Part shown: positions 43,994-53,209 of the stretch, one piece after another | Position numbering within the stretch: position 1 is the first letter of the stretch | Layout: each line of letters opens with the position of its first letter | From: Haemophilus parainfluenzae | GTDB taxonomy: Bacteria; Pseudomonadota; Gammaproteobacteria; Enterobacterales; Pasteurellaceae | Direction of reading: 5' to 3' | Length of the DNA stretch: 64,000 bases | NCBI RefSeq assembly: GCF_014931395.1 | Contig: NZ_CP063120.1 | Coordinates: 1,409,501-1,473,500 of the forward strand | Translations under genes and position numbers: made by a program | The notes under the pieces: generated by a model | What the model was told of the DNA's origin: nothing | Databases searched by the model: none | What the model saw: only the letters and a program-made list of their open reading frames with translations

Positions 43994-44686
43994 ATGAATA
44001 GCAAAGTAATCGTTGCATTAGATTACGAAACGGAAGCTCAAGCGCTATCCCTCGTGGATCAAATTGATCCAAGCTTATGCCGTTTAAAAGTGGGTAAAGA
44101 AATGTTTACCACACTGGGAACCAGTTTCGTTAAACAATTACACGAGCGTCAATTTGATGTTTTCCTCGATCTTAAATTTCATGATATTCCTAATACTGTG
44201 GCAAGAGCAGTGCGTTCTGCGGCTGATTTAGGGGTATGGATGGTTGATGTCCATGCTAGCGGTGGTCTGAAAATGATGGAAGAGGCGAAGAAAATTCTCG
44301 AGCCTTATGGAAAAGATGCACCGTTATTAATTGCAGTAACGGTATTGACCAGTATGGAAGATTTGGATTTATTACAAATCGGTATTAACTCTTCACCACT
44401 TGAGCATGTTTTACGTCTTGCACATTTAACCCAGCGAGCGGGATTAGATGGCGTCGTTTGTTCACCACAAGAAGTAGAGATTTTACGTAATACTTGTGGT
44501 CCTGATTTTAAATTAGTCACACCGGGGATTCGTCCAATTGGAAGTGATTTTGGCGATCAACGTCGCGTCATGACTCCTGCTGCGGCTATTCGTTCTGGTT
44601 CTGATTATTTGGTGATTGGTCGCCCAATTACGCAAGCTGACAATCCAGCAGAAGTGCTTCGTTCAATTAATTCATCACTTTCGTAA
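43994..44686 (+). CDS. pyrF: Orotidine 5'-phosphate decarboxylase
   Basis: The product has 230 residues. The catalytic tetrad lies in [13 protein letters not shown] (D-K-x-x-D). The phosphate loop is PGIRPIG with [14 protein letters not shown]. It makes UMP in the last step of pyrimidine synthesis. It is followed at once by yciH, its usual partner. Confidence 0.97.
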   Translation: MNSKVIVALDYETEAQALSLVDQIDPSLCRLKVGKEMFTTLGTSFVKQLHERQFDVFLDLKFHDIPNTVARAVRSAADLGVWMVDVHASGGLKMMEEAKKILEPYGKDAPLLIAVTVLTSMEDLDLLQIGINSSPLEHVLRLAHLTQRAGLDGVVCSPQEVEILRNTCGPDFKLVTPGIRPIGSDFGDQRRVMTPAAAIRSGSDYLVIGRPITQADNPAEVLRSINSSLS

Positions 44687-44687
44687 T

Positions 44688-45008
44688 ATGACAGAGAGTA
44701 CTTTAGTTTATTCTACCGAAGTAGGTCGAATTAAAGAGCAAAAGCAACCAGTACAACGCCCTAAAGGTGATGGTGTGGTTCGCCTCCAAAAACAAACGAG
44801 TGGTCGAAAAGGCGCAGGCGTTTCAGTGATTACTGGGCTAGATTTAGCTGATGATGAATTAAAAAAGTTAGCGGCTGAACTTAAAAAGCGGTGTGGTTGT
44901 GGTGGTTCAGTAAAAGACGGCAATATTGAGATTCAAGGCGAAAAACGTGATTTACTAAAACAACTTTTAGAACAAAAAGGGTTTAAAGTAAAATTAGCCG
45001 GTGGTTAA
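44688..45008 (+). CDS. yciH: SUI1-family translation factor YciH
   Basis: The start at 44688 (TAATATG, one base after pyrF) gives 106 residues. The SUI1 domain has LKKRCGCGGSVKDGNIEIQG, typical of bacterial YciH, a homologue of eukaryotic eIF1 that can monitor initiation accuracy in vitro. The physiological role is uncertain. Confidence 0.93.
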   Translation: MTESTLVYSTEVGRIKEQKQPVQRPKGDGVVRLQKQTSGRKGAGVSVITGLDLADDELKKLAAELKKRCGCGGSVKDGNIEIQGEKRDLLKQLLEQKGFKVKLAGG

Positions 45009-45016
45009 GATAAGAC

Positions 45017-45050
45017 AAAAATCCATCTTCAATTGAAGATGGATTTTTTC
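45017..45050. terminator. Bidirectional terminator between yciH and sirB2
   Basis: AAAATCCATCTTC and its complement form a near-perfect hairpin with AATT in the loop and T-rich flanks on both strands, between convergent genes. Confidence 0.88.
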
Positions 45051-45054
45051 ATGA

Positions 45055-45417
45055 TTAGCCCTCCATAAAGTTTGGTTGGTAAGCAAAGAACATAGCACCT
45101 AAGAAACTTAACAGGGCAAATGCCAGAAATGCACTGTTTGGATTGACTGCTTTACGACTAAAATATTTAGCCGAGAAGAAGATATAAAGCACAAGCATGA
45201 TGATTTTCATGACCAGCCAGCTTTGTAGCTGATAACCGACCAAGAAGAAAATTGTTAAGCCGCTTGCAATTAAAAGTGTATCAACTAAGTGTGGTAAAAT
45301 TTTTAGCAGTTTAATCGCGCGCCAATTTTTCCCACTTAATTGCATTCCCCCACGGATAATTAATAATCCTAAACTTAAAAATGCACAAACAATGTGCAAA
45401 TAAACTAACATAATCAC
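45055..45417 (-). CDS. sirB2: SirB2 family membrane protein
   Basis: The product has 120 residues (118 from the second start). Four membrane spans (about 4-22, 45-62, 70-86 and 98-116) and the motif LPHLVDTLLIASGLTIF define the family, which is an integral membrane group of unknown function. It is transcribed toward yciH. It is preceded by the uptake-signal pair that also follows ettA. Confidence 0.88.
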   Translation of the reverse strand: MIMLVYLHIVCAFLSLGLLIIRGGMQLSGKNWRAIKLLKILPHLVDTLLIASGLTIFFLVGYQLQSWLVMKIIMLVLYIFFSAKYFSRKAVNPNSAFLAFALLSFLGAMFFAYQPNFMEG

Positions 45418-45432
45418 TCCAGATGTAAAAGG

Positions 45433-45460
45433 AAAGTGCGGTTAAAAATAACCGCACTTT
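45433..45460. terminator. Uptake-signal hairpin between ettA and sirB2
   Basis: AAAGTGCGGT (45433-45442) and ACCGCACTTT (45451-45460) pair perfectly around an 8-base loop, followed on the minus strand by a TTTCC-rich stretch. It lies 6 bp after the ettA stop. Confidence 0.85.
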
Positions 45461-45466
45461 AATTTC

Positions 45467-47137
45467 TTATTTTGCAATACGTTTATATTTAATACGATGT
45501 GGTTGTGTTGCGGCTTCACCTAAGGTTTTCTTCTTCCACTCTTCGTAGTCTGAGAAGTTACCTTCGTAGAACGTCACTTTACCTTCATCACCGTAATCTA
45601 AAATATGAGTTGCAATACGGTCTAAGAACCAACGGTCATGGGAAATTACCATTGCACAACCAGGGAATTCTAAGATCGCATTTTCTAACGCACGTAAGGT
45701 TTCAACGTCTAAGTCATTGGTCGGTTCGTCCAATAACAGCACGTTACCACCACGCTGTAGAAGTTTAGCTAAGTGTAAACGACCACGTTCACCACCTGAC
45801 AATTCGCCCACACGTTTTTGTTGATCTACGCCTTTGAAGTTAAAGCGCCCAACATAGGCACGGCTTGGAATTTCAAAGTTACCAATAGTGAGAATATCTT
45901 GTCCGTTAGACACTTCTTCCCACACGGTTTTCTTATCATCCATTGAGTCACGGAACTGATCGACAGAGGCTAGTACCACAGTTTCGCCCATCGTAATTGT
46001 TCCGCTATCTGGTTGTTCTTGACCTGAAAGCATACGGAATAGGGTTGATTTACCTGCACCGTTCGCTCCGATAATACCCACGATAGCACCTTTTGGAATG
46101 CTGAATGATAAATCATCAATTAAAGTGCGATCGCCGTAAGATTTAGTGAGATTTTCTACTTCAATCACTTTATCACCTAAACGTGGACCAGGTGGAATAA
46201 AGAGTTCGTTAGTCTCGTTACGTTTTTGATATTCGCCAGAGTTCAATTCATCAAATCGAGCCATACGCGCTTTACTTTTAGCTTGGCGGCCTTTAGGATT
46301 TTGACGAACCCATTCTAACTCTTTCGCAATTGATTTTTGACGTGCATTTTCAGTGGCTTGTTCTTGTTCTAAACGTTTCTCTTTTTGCTCTAACCAAGAA
46401 GAGTAGTTGCCTTCCCAAGGAATACCTTCACCACGGTCAAGCTCTAAGATCCAACCTGCTACGTTATCTAAGAAGTAACGGTCGTGGGTAATCGCCACAA
46501 CAGTACCTTCGTAGTCATGTAAGAATCGTTCTAACCATGCCACAGATTCCGCATCTAAGTGGTTGGTTGGTTCGTCTAATAAGAGCATGTCTGGTTTTTC
46601 GAGCAATAAACGACAAAGTGCCACACGACGACGTTCACCACCAGATAAATGTTCGATTTTGGCATCCCAATCTGGTAAACGTAATGCATCAGCCGCACGT
46701 TCTAATTGGTTATCTAAATTATGTCCATCGTGTGCTTGAATAATCGCTTCAAGGTTTGCTTGTTCTGCGGCTAGTTTATCGAAATCCGCATCAGGATCAG
46801 CATAAAGCGCATAGACTTCATCTAAACGGGTTAGTGCATTTTTCACTTCAGAAACGGCTTCTTCTACTGCTTCACGTACAGTTTGTTGCGGATCAAGTTT
46901 TGGTTCCTGTGGAAGATAACCGATCTTAATACCCGGTTGTGGACGCGCTTCACCTTCGAACTCTTTATCCACGCCCGCCATAATGCGTAAAAGGGTTGAT
47001 TTACCCGCACCATTTAAGCCGAGCACCCCGATTTTGGCACCGGGGAAGAAACTTAAAGAAATATCTTTCAAAATATGACGCTTCGGTGGCACCACTTTGC
47101 CGACACGGTGCATCGTATATACAAATTGCGTTGACAT
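45467..47137 (-). CDS. ettA: Energy-dependent translational throttle protein EttA (ABC-F)
   Basis: The product has 556 residues. There are two ABC domains without membrane spans: Walker A GLNGAGKST (about 42-50) and GANGAGKST (about 338-346), signatures LSGGERRR and LSGGERGR, and Walker B LLLDEPTNHLD and LLLDEPTNDLD. The linker between them contains the arm and KARMARFDEL. EttA binds the ribosomal E site and gates entry into elongation according to ATP/ADP ratio. Confidence 0.97.
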   Translation of the reverse strand: MSTQFVYTMHRVGKVVPPKRHILKDISLSFFPGAKIGVLGLNGAGKSTLLRIMAGVDKEFEGEARPQPGIKIGYLPQEPKLDPQQTVREAVEEAVSEVKNALTRLDEVYALYADPDADFDKLAAEQANLEAIIQAHDGHNLDNQLERAADALRLPDWDAKIEHLSGGERRRVALCRLLLEKPDMLLLDEPTNHLDAESVAWLERFLHDYEGTVVAITHDRYFLDNVAGWILELDRGEGIPWEGNYSSWLEQKEKRLEQEQATENARQKSIAKELEWVRQNPKGRQAKSKARMARFDELNSGEYQKRNETNELFIPPGPRLGDKVIEVENLTKSYGDRTLIDDLSFSIPKGAIVGIIGANGAGKSTLFRMLSGQEQPDSGTITMGETVVLASVDQFRDSMDDKKTVWEEVSNGQDILTIGNFEIPSRAYVGRFNFKGVDQQKRVGELSGGERGRLHLAKLLQRGGNVLLLDEPTNDLDVETLRALENAILEFPGCAMVISHDRWFLDRIATHILDYGDEGKVTFYEGNFSDYEEWKKKTLGEAATQPHRIKYKRIAK

Positions 47138-47485
47138 AATTCTCTCGATGTTATGAATAAAAGTGCGGTTATTTTACTTGATGTTTAGGGAATAAGCTAT
47201 TTGAAAGGCAAAAAAAACCACCCATACAGGGTGGTAGGAAAGTAGTTTAGCTATATTTATGATTATTTTATTTAGGAACTTTATGAATATCAAGCAATCA
47301 CTTGACGAAACAGATAGTACATAAATTTCAGTTATAAGGGAAATGCGAATGAATCATTTTTTGATAAAAATCAATAAAATCATAGGATTTTTTACTTTTA
47401 GACTGATTTTTATTCGATTTTGATTGGGAACTGCTTGTGATAAAATCTGTCTATTCAATCATTTAGCCACTCTTTTTTCTTATTT
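47138..47485. other. 348-bp gap between divergent ettA and DUF1007 genes
   Basis: This gap contains an uptake signal (47162-47170), a small hairpin CCACCC / GGGTGG (47219-47235) and an A+T-rich stretch that must include promoters for both genes. A TTGATTG...GATAAAAT pair near 47420-47448 is a plausible promoter for the rightward gene. No ORF over 15 codons looks real. Confidence 0.5.
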
Positions 47486-48118
47486 ATGTTTAAAAAATTA
47501 CCTCTTGGATTATTGCTGATTTCGCCTTTTTCAGCGCTAGCGCATCCCCACGCATTCATTGATATGCAAACGAAACCTTTAGTGAAAGATAATCAATTAA
47601 TTGGTTTTTCGACGCAGTGGTTACTGGATGAAGCCAGTTCTTCAGCTGTCCTGTATGATGTGAAACAGGCAAAAGGGGATAAGGCTGCCCAACAGAAATT
47701 AGTTGATGAAGTCATGGCAAACGTTGTGAATGAACATTACTTTAGTTATGTCTTTGACAAAGAAAATCATAAAATTAAATACACAAAACACCCTGAACAT
47801 TACGGTATGCGTGTGAAAGGGAACGAGGTGGAATATTATTTTGATTTTCTTTTAGCTCAGCCACAGGCCTTGCAAAATAATGAATTTACGCTGATGACTT
47901 ATGACCGCACTTATTATGTGGCAATGCGGTATGCAGAAACTGGCAAAAGAGCGGTTGATTTTTCATCACTTCCTGCAAACTGCAAAGGAGAGGTGCTTGA
48001 ACCTAATGTCGATGAAAAAATTCAATCTTACGCATCGTCATTGGATAAATCGCAAAAAAATGAAGATGATTCCCTTGGTGTATTGTTTGCGCAGAAAGTA
48101 AAAATTAAGTGTGAATAA
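47486..48118 (+). CDS. DUF1007 family periplasmic protein (linked to nickel/cobalt permease)
   Basis: The product has 210 residues. A signal peptide (1-18) is followed directly by HPHAFIDMQTKPL, the DUF1007 hallmark, with a mature N-terminal His pair that could bind metal. The family is almost always beside NicO/RcnA-type permeases, as here (2-bp gap). It is probably an accessory metal-binding component of that uptake system. Confidence 0.85.
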   Translation: MFKKLPLGLLLISPFSALAHPHAFIDMQTKPLVKDNQLIGFSTQWLLDEASSSAVLYDVKQAKGDKAAQQKLVDEVMANVVNEHYFSYVFDKENHKIKYTKHPEHYGMRVKGNEVEYYFDFLLAQPQALQNNEFTLMTYDRTYYVAMRYAETGKRAVDFSSLPANCKGEVLEPNVDEKIQSYASSLDKSQKNEDDSLGVLFAQKVKIKCE

Positions 48119-48120
48119 AA

Positions 48121-49098
48121 ATGAAGTTAAAACTGACCGCACTTTTCATTGGTTTATTAGCGATTATTTTCGCATTATTACCTTGGCTATTTGTGCAAGT
48201 TGCTGATTGGCAAAAAGCCTTTAATCAGTTGATTTCTGAAAATCTACACCAGATTCAAGCACATTCATCAACGGCAGGGTTATGGTTGATTTTTGCCGCC
48301 TTTTCTTATGGTGTATTACATGCATTAGGGCCTGGGCATGGCAAATTTATTATCGCTAGTTATCTTTCTACGCACGAAAGCCAACTTAAAACCAGCGTAC
48401 GCTTAAGTTTGCTTTCCTCTCTCATGCAAGGTTTTGTCGCAGTCGCAGCAACCTCCATTGTGGTGGTGATACTTAATCTTTCCTCTAAATATTTTAAACT
48501 TAGCCAGTTATGGCTGGAACGTAGCGCACTCATTTTATTATTGCTATTAGGACTTTATTGGATTGCTCAAGGTTTGAAAGGCTTGAAGAAAAAACAATCT
48601 TTTCGTATTACATCGATCCAATCATTGCCGAAACAGATTGGAACAGCTTCGCCTTTTCGATATGAGCAAGGAAAAGTAAGCCAAACACAATGCAGTTGTG
48701 GACATCAACATCTACCCAATGATCAACAGCTTAAGCAATCAGGTGATTTAAAATCTCAGCTCTTAGTGATTTTGACTATTGGTATGCGACCATGTAGTGG
48801 CGCTATTTTTGTGCTCTTTCTCGCTTATATGCTGGATCTTTATTGGTGGGGAATTGTAGCTACGTTTGCCATGTCTCTGGGCACAGGATTAATGCTTTCA
48901 CTTTTTGCTGCGTTAGTACGCTATGCGAGAAATGTCGCAACGCGATTAGGCCATTGGTACGGTTTAACTGGTTCTAATCAAAAAGGCGAGGCCATGATCA
49001 AATGTATTGCGGGCGCAATTATGATCTTTTTTGCACTAAGCTTGTTATATGGCACGATCGGGGCTGTAACGGGTGGAGCAGCCTTGTTTGGTGGATAA
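48121..49098 (+). CDS. Nickel/cobalt transporter (NicO/RcnA family)
   Basis: The product has 325 residues and about seven spans. Conserved motifs are VLHALGPGHGKFIIASYL (the H-x5-H-GK metal motif) and TIGMRPCSGAIFVLF. A Cys/His cytosolic loop (SQTQCSCGHQHL, about 190-201) may sense or chelate metal. Together with the preceding DUF1007 protein it resembles the Haemophilus nickel importer for urease and hydrogenase. An uptake signal codes LTALF in the first span (48136-48144). Confidence 0.88.
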   Translation: MKLKLTALFIGLLAIIFALLPWLFVQVADWQKAFNQLISENLHQIQAHSSTAGLWLIFAAFSYGVLHALGPGHGKFIIASYLSTHESQLKTSVRLSLLSSLMQGFVAVAATSIVVVILNLSSKYFKLSQLWLERSALILLLLLGLYWIAQGLKGLKKKQSFRITSIQSLPKQIGTASPFRYEQGKVSQTQCSCGHQHLPNDQQLKQSGDLKSQLLVILTIGMRPCSGAIFVLFLAYMLDLYWWGIVATFAMSLGTGLMLSLFAALVRYARNVATRLGHWYGLTGSNQKGEAMIKCIAGAIMIFFALSLLYGTIGAVTGGAALFGG

Positions 49099-49104
49099 AG
49101 AAAA

Positions 49105-49131
49105 GGGCAGCGTTTGCTGCCCATTTATTTG
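49105..49131. terminator. Terminator after nickel/cobalt transporter
   Basis: A GGGCAGC / GCTGCCC stem with a 4-base loop is followed by ATTTATTT. It lies between convergent genes. Confidence 0.8.
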
Positions 49132-49139
49132 AAAATAGA

Positions 49140-49802
49140 TTATTCAACCCAAGTGACGATTTCTTCAATTGGTCTACGAGATTTTTTGGTAATGTCTCTC
49201 GCGCGATAACCAAATGTTGCTGCCACGGATACGCCCCATTCATTTGGATCAAAGAGACCTTCAGCGGCTAAAACTTCATTCATTTTATCATAGTTAAAGC
49301 CTTCAATAGGGCAAGAATCAACACCGATAGCGGCGGCACCAGTTAGCATATTGGCTAATGCAATGTAGGTTTGTTTGCTTGTCCAGTCAAATAATGCACG
49401 CTTGCTTTCTGCGGTTTTCATTTCAACTTCTTGTAAGTCTTTATATTTTTCCAAGGCTTTTTCTAATTGCTCGCCTTGTAAACCTCTACGCACCGCCACA
49501 TCACGGAAGAAAGGTGTATCATATCGCGCATTTTTCTTAGCAAGAATGATCACTAAATGGCTACAATCATCTAATTGATATTGCATACCCCAGCTAAAAG
49601 GTTTGAGTTTATCGCGTAATGCTTTATTTTGAATCACTAAGAACTTCCAAGGCTCAGAACCAACAGAGCTTGGTGATAAACGGGCAAATTCTAGAATTGC
49701 CGCAAAATCTTCTTGGCTAATTTTTTTATTCGGATCGTAATAACGTGTGGAGCAGCGATTTTCGAATACCTGAAGCATTTGTTCGCGTGTAATTTGACTC
49801 AT
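49140..49802 (-). CDS. NAD(P)H-dependent nitroreductase (NfsB/YdgI-like)
   Basis: The product has 220 residues. The FMN-binding start is RCSTRYYDPNKKISQEDFAA, followed by RLSPSSVGSEPWKFLV and PIEGFNYDKMNEVL, with ATFGYRARD at the end. It is a homodimeric flavoprotein reducing nitroaromatics and quinones in the cytoplasm. It is monocistronic. Confidence 0.92.
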   Translation of the reverse strand: MSQITREQMLQVFENRCSTRYYDPNKKISQEDFAAILEFARLSPSSVGSEPWKFLVIQNKALRDKLKPFSWGMQYQLDDCSHLVIILAKKNARYDTPFFRDVAVRRGLQGEQLEKALEKYKDLQEVEMKTAESKRALFDWTSKQTYIALANMLTGAAAIGVDSCPIEGFNYDKMNEVLAAEGLFDPNEWGVSVAATFGYRARDITKKSRRPIEEIVTWVE

Positions 49803-49850
49803 GTTTTCTTCCTCTTAACATTATCTAATTTGTGATCTTTTGACCGCACT

Positions 49851-50594
49851 TTAGCGCTCTTTCCAATATCCAATCCACTCTTTGAGTAATTGCATATTTT
49901 TCGTAATGGCGCCACCTTGCGGAATAAAATGCATCATATTGAGTCCATAACTGTCAGGCGTAATGCCTTCACCTACACTCGCAGGTAACACATCAAAACC
50001 TTGTTGTTGGAACAATAATTTTGCACGCTGCATATGCCATTCATTAGTGACTAAAATAATTTTGTGAATAGCTTCTTTTTCCAACATTTGTTTGGTGAAA
50101 AGCGCATTTTCTTTAGTAGTAAGGGCTTTAGGTTCAATCCATTTGGTTGGCACATTAAAGAAGTTTTGGAGTTCTTCTGCAGCAATTTTTGCCTCAATAG
50201 CGCCTGTTGGACTCGCCCCTGTAATTAATAATGGCAAGTGTGTTTCTTTTTGCAAGAATGCGGCATAGCGTAAGCGTTCAAGTTGAATACCTGTTGAAGC
50301 TAATGGTGCATAAAGCTCTTTGCTATCACGTAAACCACCGCCAAGTAAAACGATCGCTTGAGCTTGTTGATAATCTTGCAGTGTTAAATGATCTTCAGTA
50401 ATGAGACTGTCTTTAAGTACTTGAGCAGTGTAAGGAATGCTTAAAAGATAGAGTAGAGAGAAACCAAGTGCGGTCGAAATTCGGCTTAATTTTTTGAAAT
50501 TGAATTTAGCTAGAATAAGTGAAAGTCCCCATAAAATTAAAATATTAAATGGGGGAAGAATCATGGCTGTAATCAGTTTTTTCAATTCAAACAT
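49851..50594 (-). CDS. YdcF/ElyC-type DUF218 envelope protein
   Basis: The product has 247 residues. Two N-terminal spans (about 14-28 and 40-55) are followed by a DUF218 domain with AQAIVLLGGGLRDSKELYAP, LLITGASPTGAIEAKIAAEE and LVTNEWHMQRAKLLFQQQGF. ElyC-type proteins affect undecaprenyl-phosphate carrier use and cell-wall integrity. It overlaps the pyruvyl transferase gene by one base, suggesting a role in the same glycan pathway. An uptake signal codes STAL in span 2 (50466-50474). Confidence 0.87.
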   Translation of the reverse strand: MFELKKLITAMILPPFNILILWGLSLILAKFNFKKLSRISTALGFSLLYLLSIPYTAQVLKDSLITEDHLTLQDYQQAQAIVLLGGGLRDSKELYAPLASTGIQLERLRYAAFLQKETHLPLLITGASPTGAIEAKIAAEELQNFFNVPTKWIEPKALTTKENALFTKQMLEKEAIHKIILVTNEWHMQRAKLLFQQQGFDVLPASVGEGITPDSYGLNMMHFIPQGGAITKNMQLLKEWIGYWKER

Positions 50595-51550
50595 TATTTA
50601 TCCAATTCAACAAAATCTAGCTCTTTGGTCCATAATTTGGCATAGCTACTATTTTTACCATAAGAGTTATCGCAAACACGATTTGGAATTTCTAACAAGC
50701 AAGAGAAAATATGACCATGTAAGCGAGTTGTGGTGACTTTATCATTCGCTAAGAATACTTGTGCAACACGTTTTACAATGCGTTGAGTATAGGCATACCA
50801 AAACTGATGGCAGAGATCTTTTAGCCAACTTAAACCAAATTTATTGGCCATTTTACTCATTCGCCAGCTTACTGCTAAAACAACATCATCTTCTGTTGAA
50901 AGAATATCTTCCCAGTCTTTTACATTGCTGTTAGCAGGCAGTTTCGCTAGGATATTTTTCTCTACATCACTTGCTTCAATGTCTTTACGCAAGAAATAAA
51001 GTTGTTCACCCGTTGTGCCTTGTTTGGTTTCCATCGTGCCATAAAGCTGATGCGCCATGTCCGGTGACAAATAAACATGATTTGAAAATTGTGCAAATAG
51101 GTTCTCTGTTCTTTCGTCACGAGCCAGTAGATAGCAATCACTGTGGCTACGGAACAGTGTGGCTGATTTTTGCTGATTTTCTTCGTGTTTAAAATAAGCA
51201 GTTTGTGGCAACACAATAATGCGATTATTCGGGAAATTCGTCACCATTTCTTCGCGGATTTTTTGATGCTGCGGATAAAGATCGCCAAAATTACCGCCAC
51301 CATGTAAAAGGATGGTGGTGTTCGGTGTAATTTTTGCTTTGACTTCTTCAAGATCTAAATCATATTCGCAACGTTTTAAGGTCACATTAATATAGTGATC
51401 TTTAAAAAATTGCTCGGTTCCGTGATAAATCAGCAAATCGCCTACGTTCAAATGAAGAGGGTAGTCGAAATAAAATACGTCGTTTTTATCTTTGATCAGT
51501 TCGGCAATAGGATTCAGTTTGTTTTTTAAATCAATAAGGAGTTGATTCAT
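50594..51550 (-). CDS. Polysaccharide pyruvyl transferase family protein
   Basis: The product has 318 residues. DYPLHLNVGDLLIYHGTEQF, ILLHGGGNFGDLYPQHQKIR and TTRLHGHIFSCLLEIPNRVCDN are the CsaB/PS_pyruv_trans motifs. The family transfers pyruvyl ketals or acts as related GT-like enzymes on sugars of capsules, LPS or cell-wall polymers. It is translationally coupled to the flippase upstream (4-bp overlap) and ElyC-type gene downstream. The acceptor is unknown. Confidence 0.88.
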   Translation of the reverse strand: MNQLLIDLKNKLNPIAELIKDKNDVFYFDYPLHLNVGDLLIYHGTEQFFKDHYINVTLKRCEYDLDLEEVKAKITPNTTILLHGGGNFGDLYPQHQKIREEMVTNFPNNRIIVLPQTAYFKHEENQQKSATLFRSHSDCYLLARDERTENLFAQFSNHVYLSPDMAHQLYGTMETKQGTTGEQLYFLRKDIEASDVEKNILAKLPANSNVKDWEDILSTEDDVVLAVSWRMSKMANKFGLSWLKDLCHQFWYAYTQRIVKRVAQVFLANDKVTTTRLHGHIFSCLLEIPNRVCDNSYGKNSSYAKLWTKELDFVELDK

Positions 51551-53070
51551 TTTTTTACTCTTTTCTTTAAATAGCTAAACAAGAAATTTTTTTCTGCTGT
51601 GTTTAATCCGAAGATTAAAATGACACAGATTAATACCATTTCTAAAATGATGGATTGTCCAATAAATTCCAATAAAGAATAACCGCGGGTAGTATCGGAT
51701 ATATAGATGATACCTAATAGCAGGCCAAACACCACGCCGACATTCACTAAATATGAGACAAATTCTTTTTGGTTAAATTTAATTTTTTTATTAATAAAAT
51801 ATAATCGATAGATTTGTGAGATGACCATCGTACTAAATTTACCCACAAAGGCAAATACTGGATTATAACCTAGTGTGAACAAATAATAAGCCAATGGTAC
51901 CGTACAAAGATCAATTAACGCCACGATGATATTGTATTGTTTTACGGTGGATGTGCCAATGGCTAATGCACTCATCCAAAATGCCCCAGCCATTGCACTG
52001 ATCAATAAGCAAGCAATAATAGCTTGTACAAGTTGTTCAGTATATTGCGGAAGATGATCGCCTAGCCAAAATGTCAGTAAGGTATGGGTGAAATACAATA
52101 CAGGCGCAGAGAGAATCGCCATTAAATAAAGTGAATATTTTGAAATACCAAGAATTAATTGGCGATTGCGATCGTAATCTTTTGCTGCATAAGACTGAAC
52201 CAACTGCGGATTAGCTGCCATTTGGAAATTATTTACAAAGCTGTAAACGGCACCTTCTACTTGTGTTGCAATCGCAACAGCGGCATTGACTGCCACACCA
52301 AAGAATAAGTTAGACACCATATTCAAGCCTTGTGTTGAACCCACATAAGCGACTTGCCCCATAAGCATCCAACCGGAAAAACTCACCATTTCTTTGGTTT
52401 TGCTTAAATCTTTATATAAACGGAAACGTGCGGCTTCTTTGAAATAATATTTAGTGAATAACACATAAAGGGAGAGCACGATTAAGCTGACTGAAAGCAA
52501 TAAGCAACCATAAGTAATCAACTTATCATAATGCGTAATGTGGCTTAAGATAAAGACAGAAGTTAGCTTTAAAATGGTTTCACCTAATCCTAACCAAGCA
52601 TAGAATCCCATTTTTTCGTGCGCAACAATCATGGCATTGAATGGCACTTTGATAATTTCAACAAGGGCAATAATTAACGCTAATTGGTAAACAATATTTG
52701 CGGCTTGCAAGCGTTCAGCAGGGATCACCAATTTGTGATTTAAAAACCATAAACCGACAGTTTCGGCTAACAATAATACGATAAAAATAATCAGAAGATG
52801 ATTTAAGATACTAATATTAAAGACTTTATTGACACGTTGAATGTCATTCGAGGCTTTTTCTACATTAATAAAACGCTGAGTAGTAGCGGTCATTGTGCCA
52901 TTAAAAAAAGAAAATAAGACCACGACACCCATCACAATGTTGTAGATACCAAAATCTTCTACACCCAATACCTGTAATACCACACGAGAGATATACAGCA
53001 TGGCCCCCATGTTGAAAAGCATTCGGATGTAAAGAAATAGCGTATTTTTGGCAATGGTTTTATTTGACAT
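51547..53070 (-). CDS. Polysaccharide/oligosaccharide flippase (Wzx-like, MATE/MOP superfamily)
   Basis: The product has 507 residues with 12-14 predicted spans. The start LFLYIRMLFNMGAMLYISRV and the motif VEDFGIYNIVMGVVVLFSF are typical of Haemophilus O-antigen-type flippases. It would move lipid-linked glycans across the inner membrane. It is the first gene of a three-gene operon. A separate Wzy polymerase and further glycosyltransferases are not in the window. Confidence 0.87.
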   Translation of the reverse strand: MSNKTIAKNTLFLYIRMLFNMGAMLYISRVVLQVLGVEDFGIYNIVMGVVVLFSFFNGTMTATTQRFINVEKASNDIQRVNKVFNISILNHLLIIFIVLLLAETVGLWFLNHKLVIPAERLQAANIVYQLALIIALVEIIKVPFNAMIVAHEKMGFYAWLGLGETILKLTSVFILSHITHYDKLITYGCLLLSVSLIVLSLYVLFTKYYFKEAARFRLYKDLSKTKEMVSFSGWMLMGQVAYVGSTQGLNMVSNLFFGVAVNAAVAIATQVEGAVYSFVNNFQMAANPQLVQSYAAKDYDRNRQLILGISKYSLYLMAILSAPVLYFTHTLLTFWLGDHLPQYTEQLVQAIIACLLISAMAGAFWMSALAIGTSTVKQYNIIVALIDLCTVPLAYYLFTLGYNPVFAFVGKFSTMVISQIYRLYFINKKIKFNQKEFVSYLVNVGVVFGLLLGIIYISDTTRGYSLLEFIGQSIILEMVLICVILIFGLNTAEKNFLFSYLKKRVKK

Positions 53071-53176
53071 TGTGAGAATGAAATTAGAAAAATTGGGGGA
53101 ATTATAGGGGGGATTGGGATGTGTAGCAAGCCTTGAGAGACTTCTTATAAATTCAATTGTATTTAGTAAAAAAAAG

Positions 53177-53206
53177 AAAAGGCTAAATATAAATTTAGCC
53201 TTTTAT
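53177..53206 (-). terminator. Terminator after YddA-like ABC gene
   Basis: AAAAGGCTAAAT and its complement (53177-53204) form a 12-bp stem with 4-base loop. On the minus strand it is followed by a TTTCTTTTTTT run, 6 bp after the stop. Confidence 0.85.
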
Positions 53207-53209
53207 TAT

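Noticed and set aside
47282..47325. Tiny ORF of about 13 codons in the ettA upstream gap
   Set aside because: Too short, no ribosome site, and composition is like the surrounding A+T-rich DNA.
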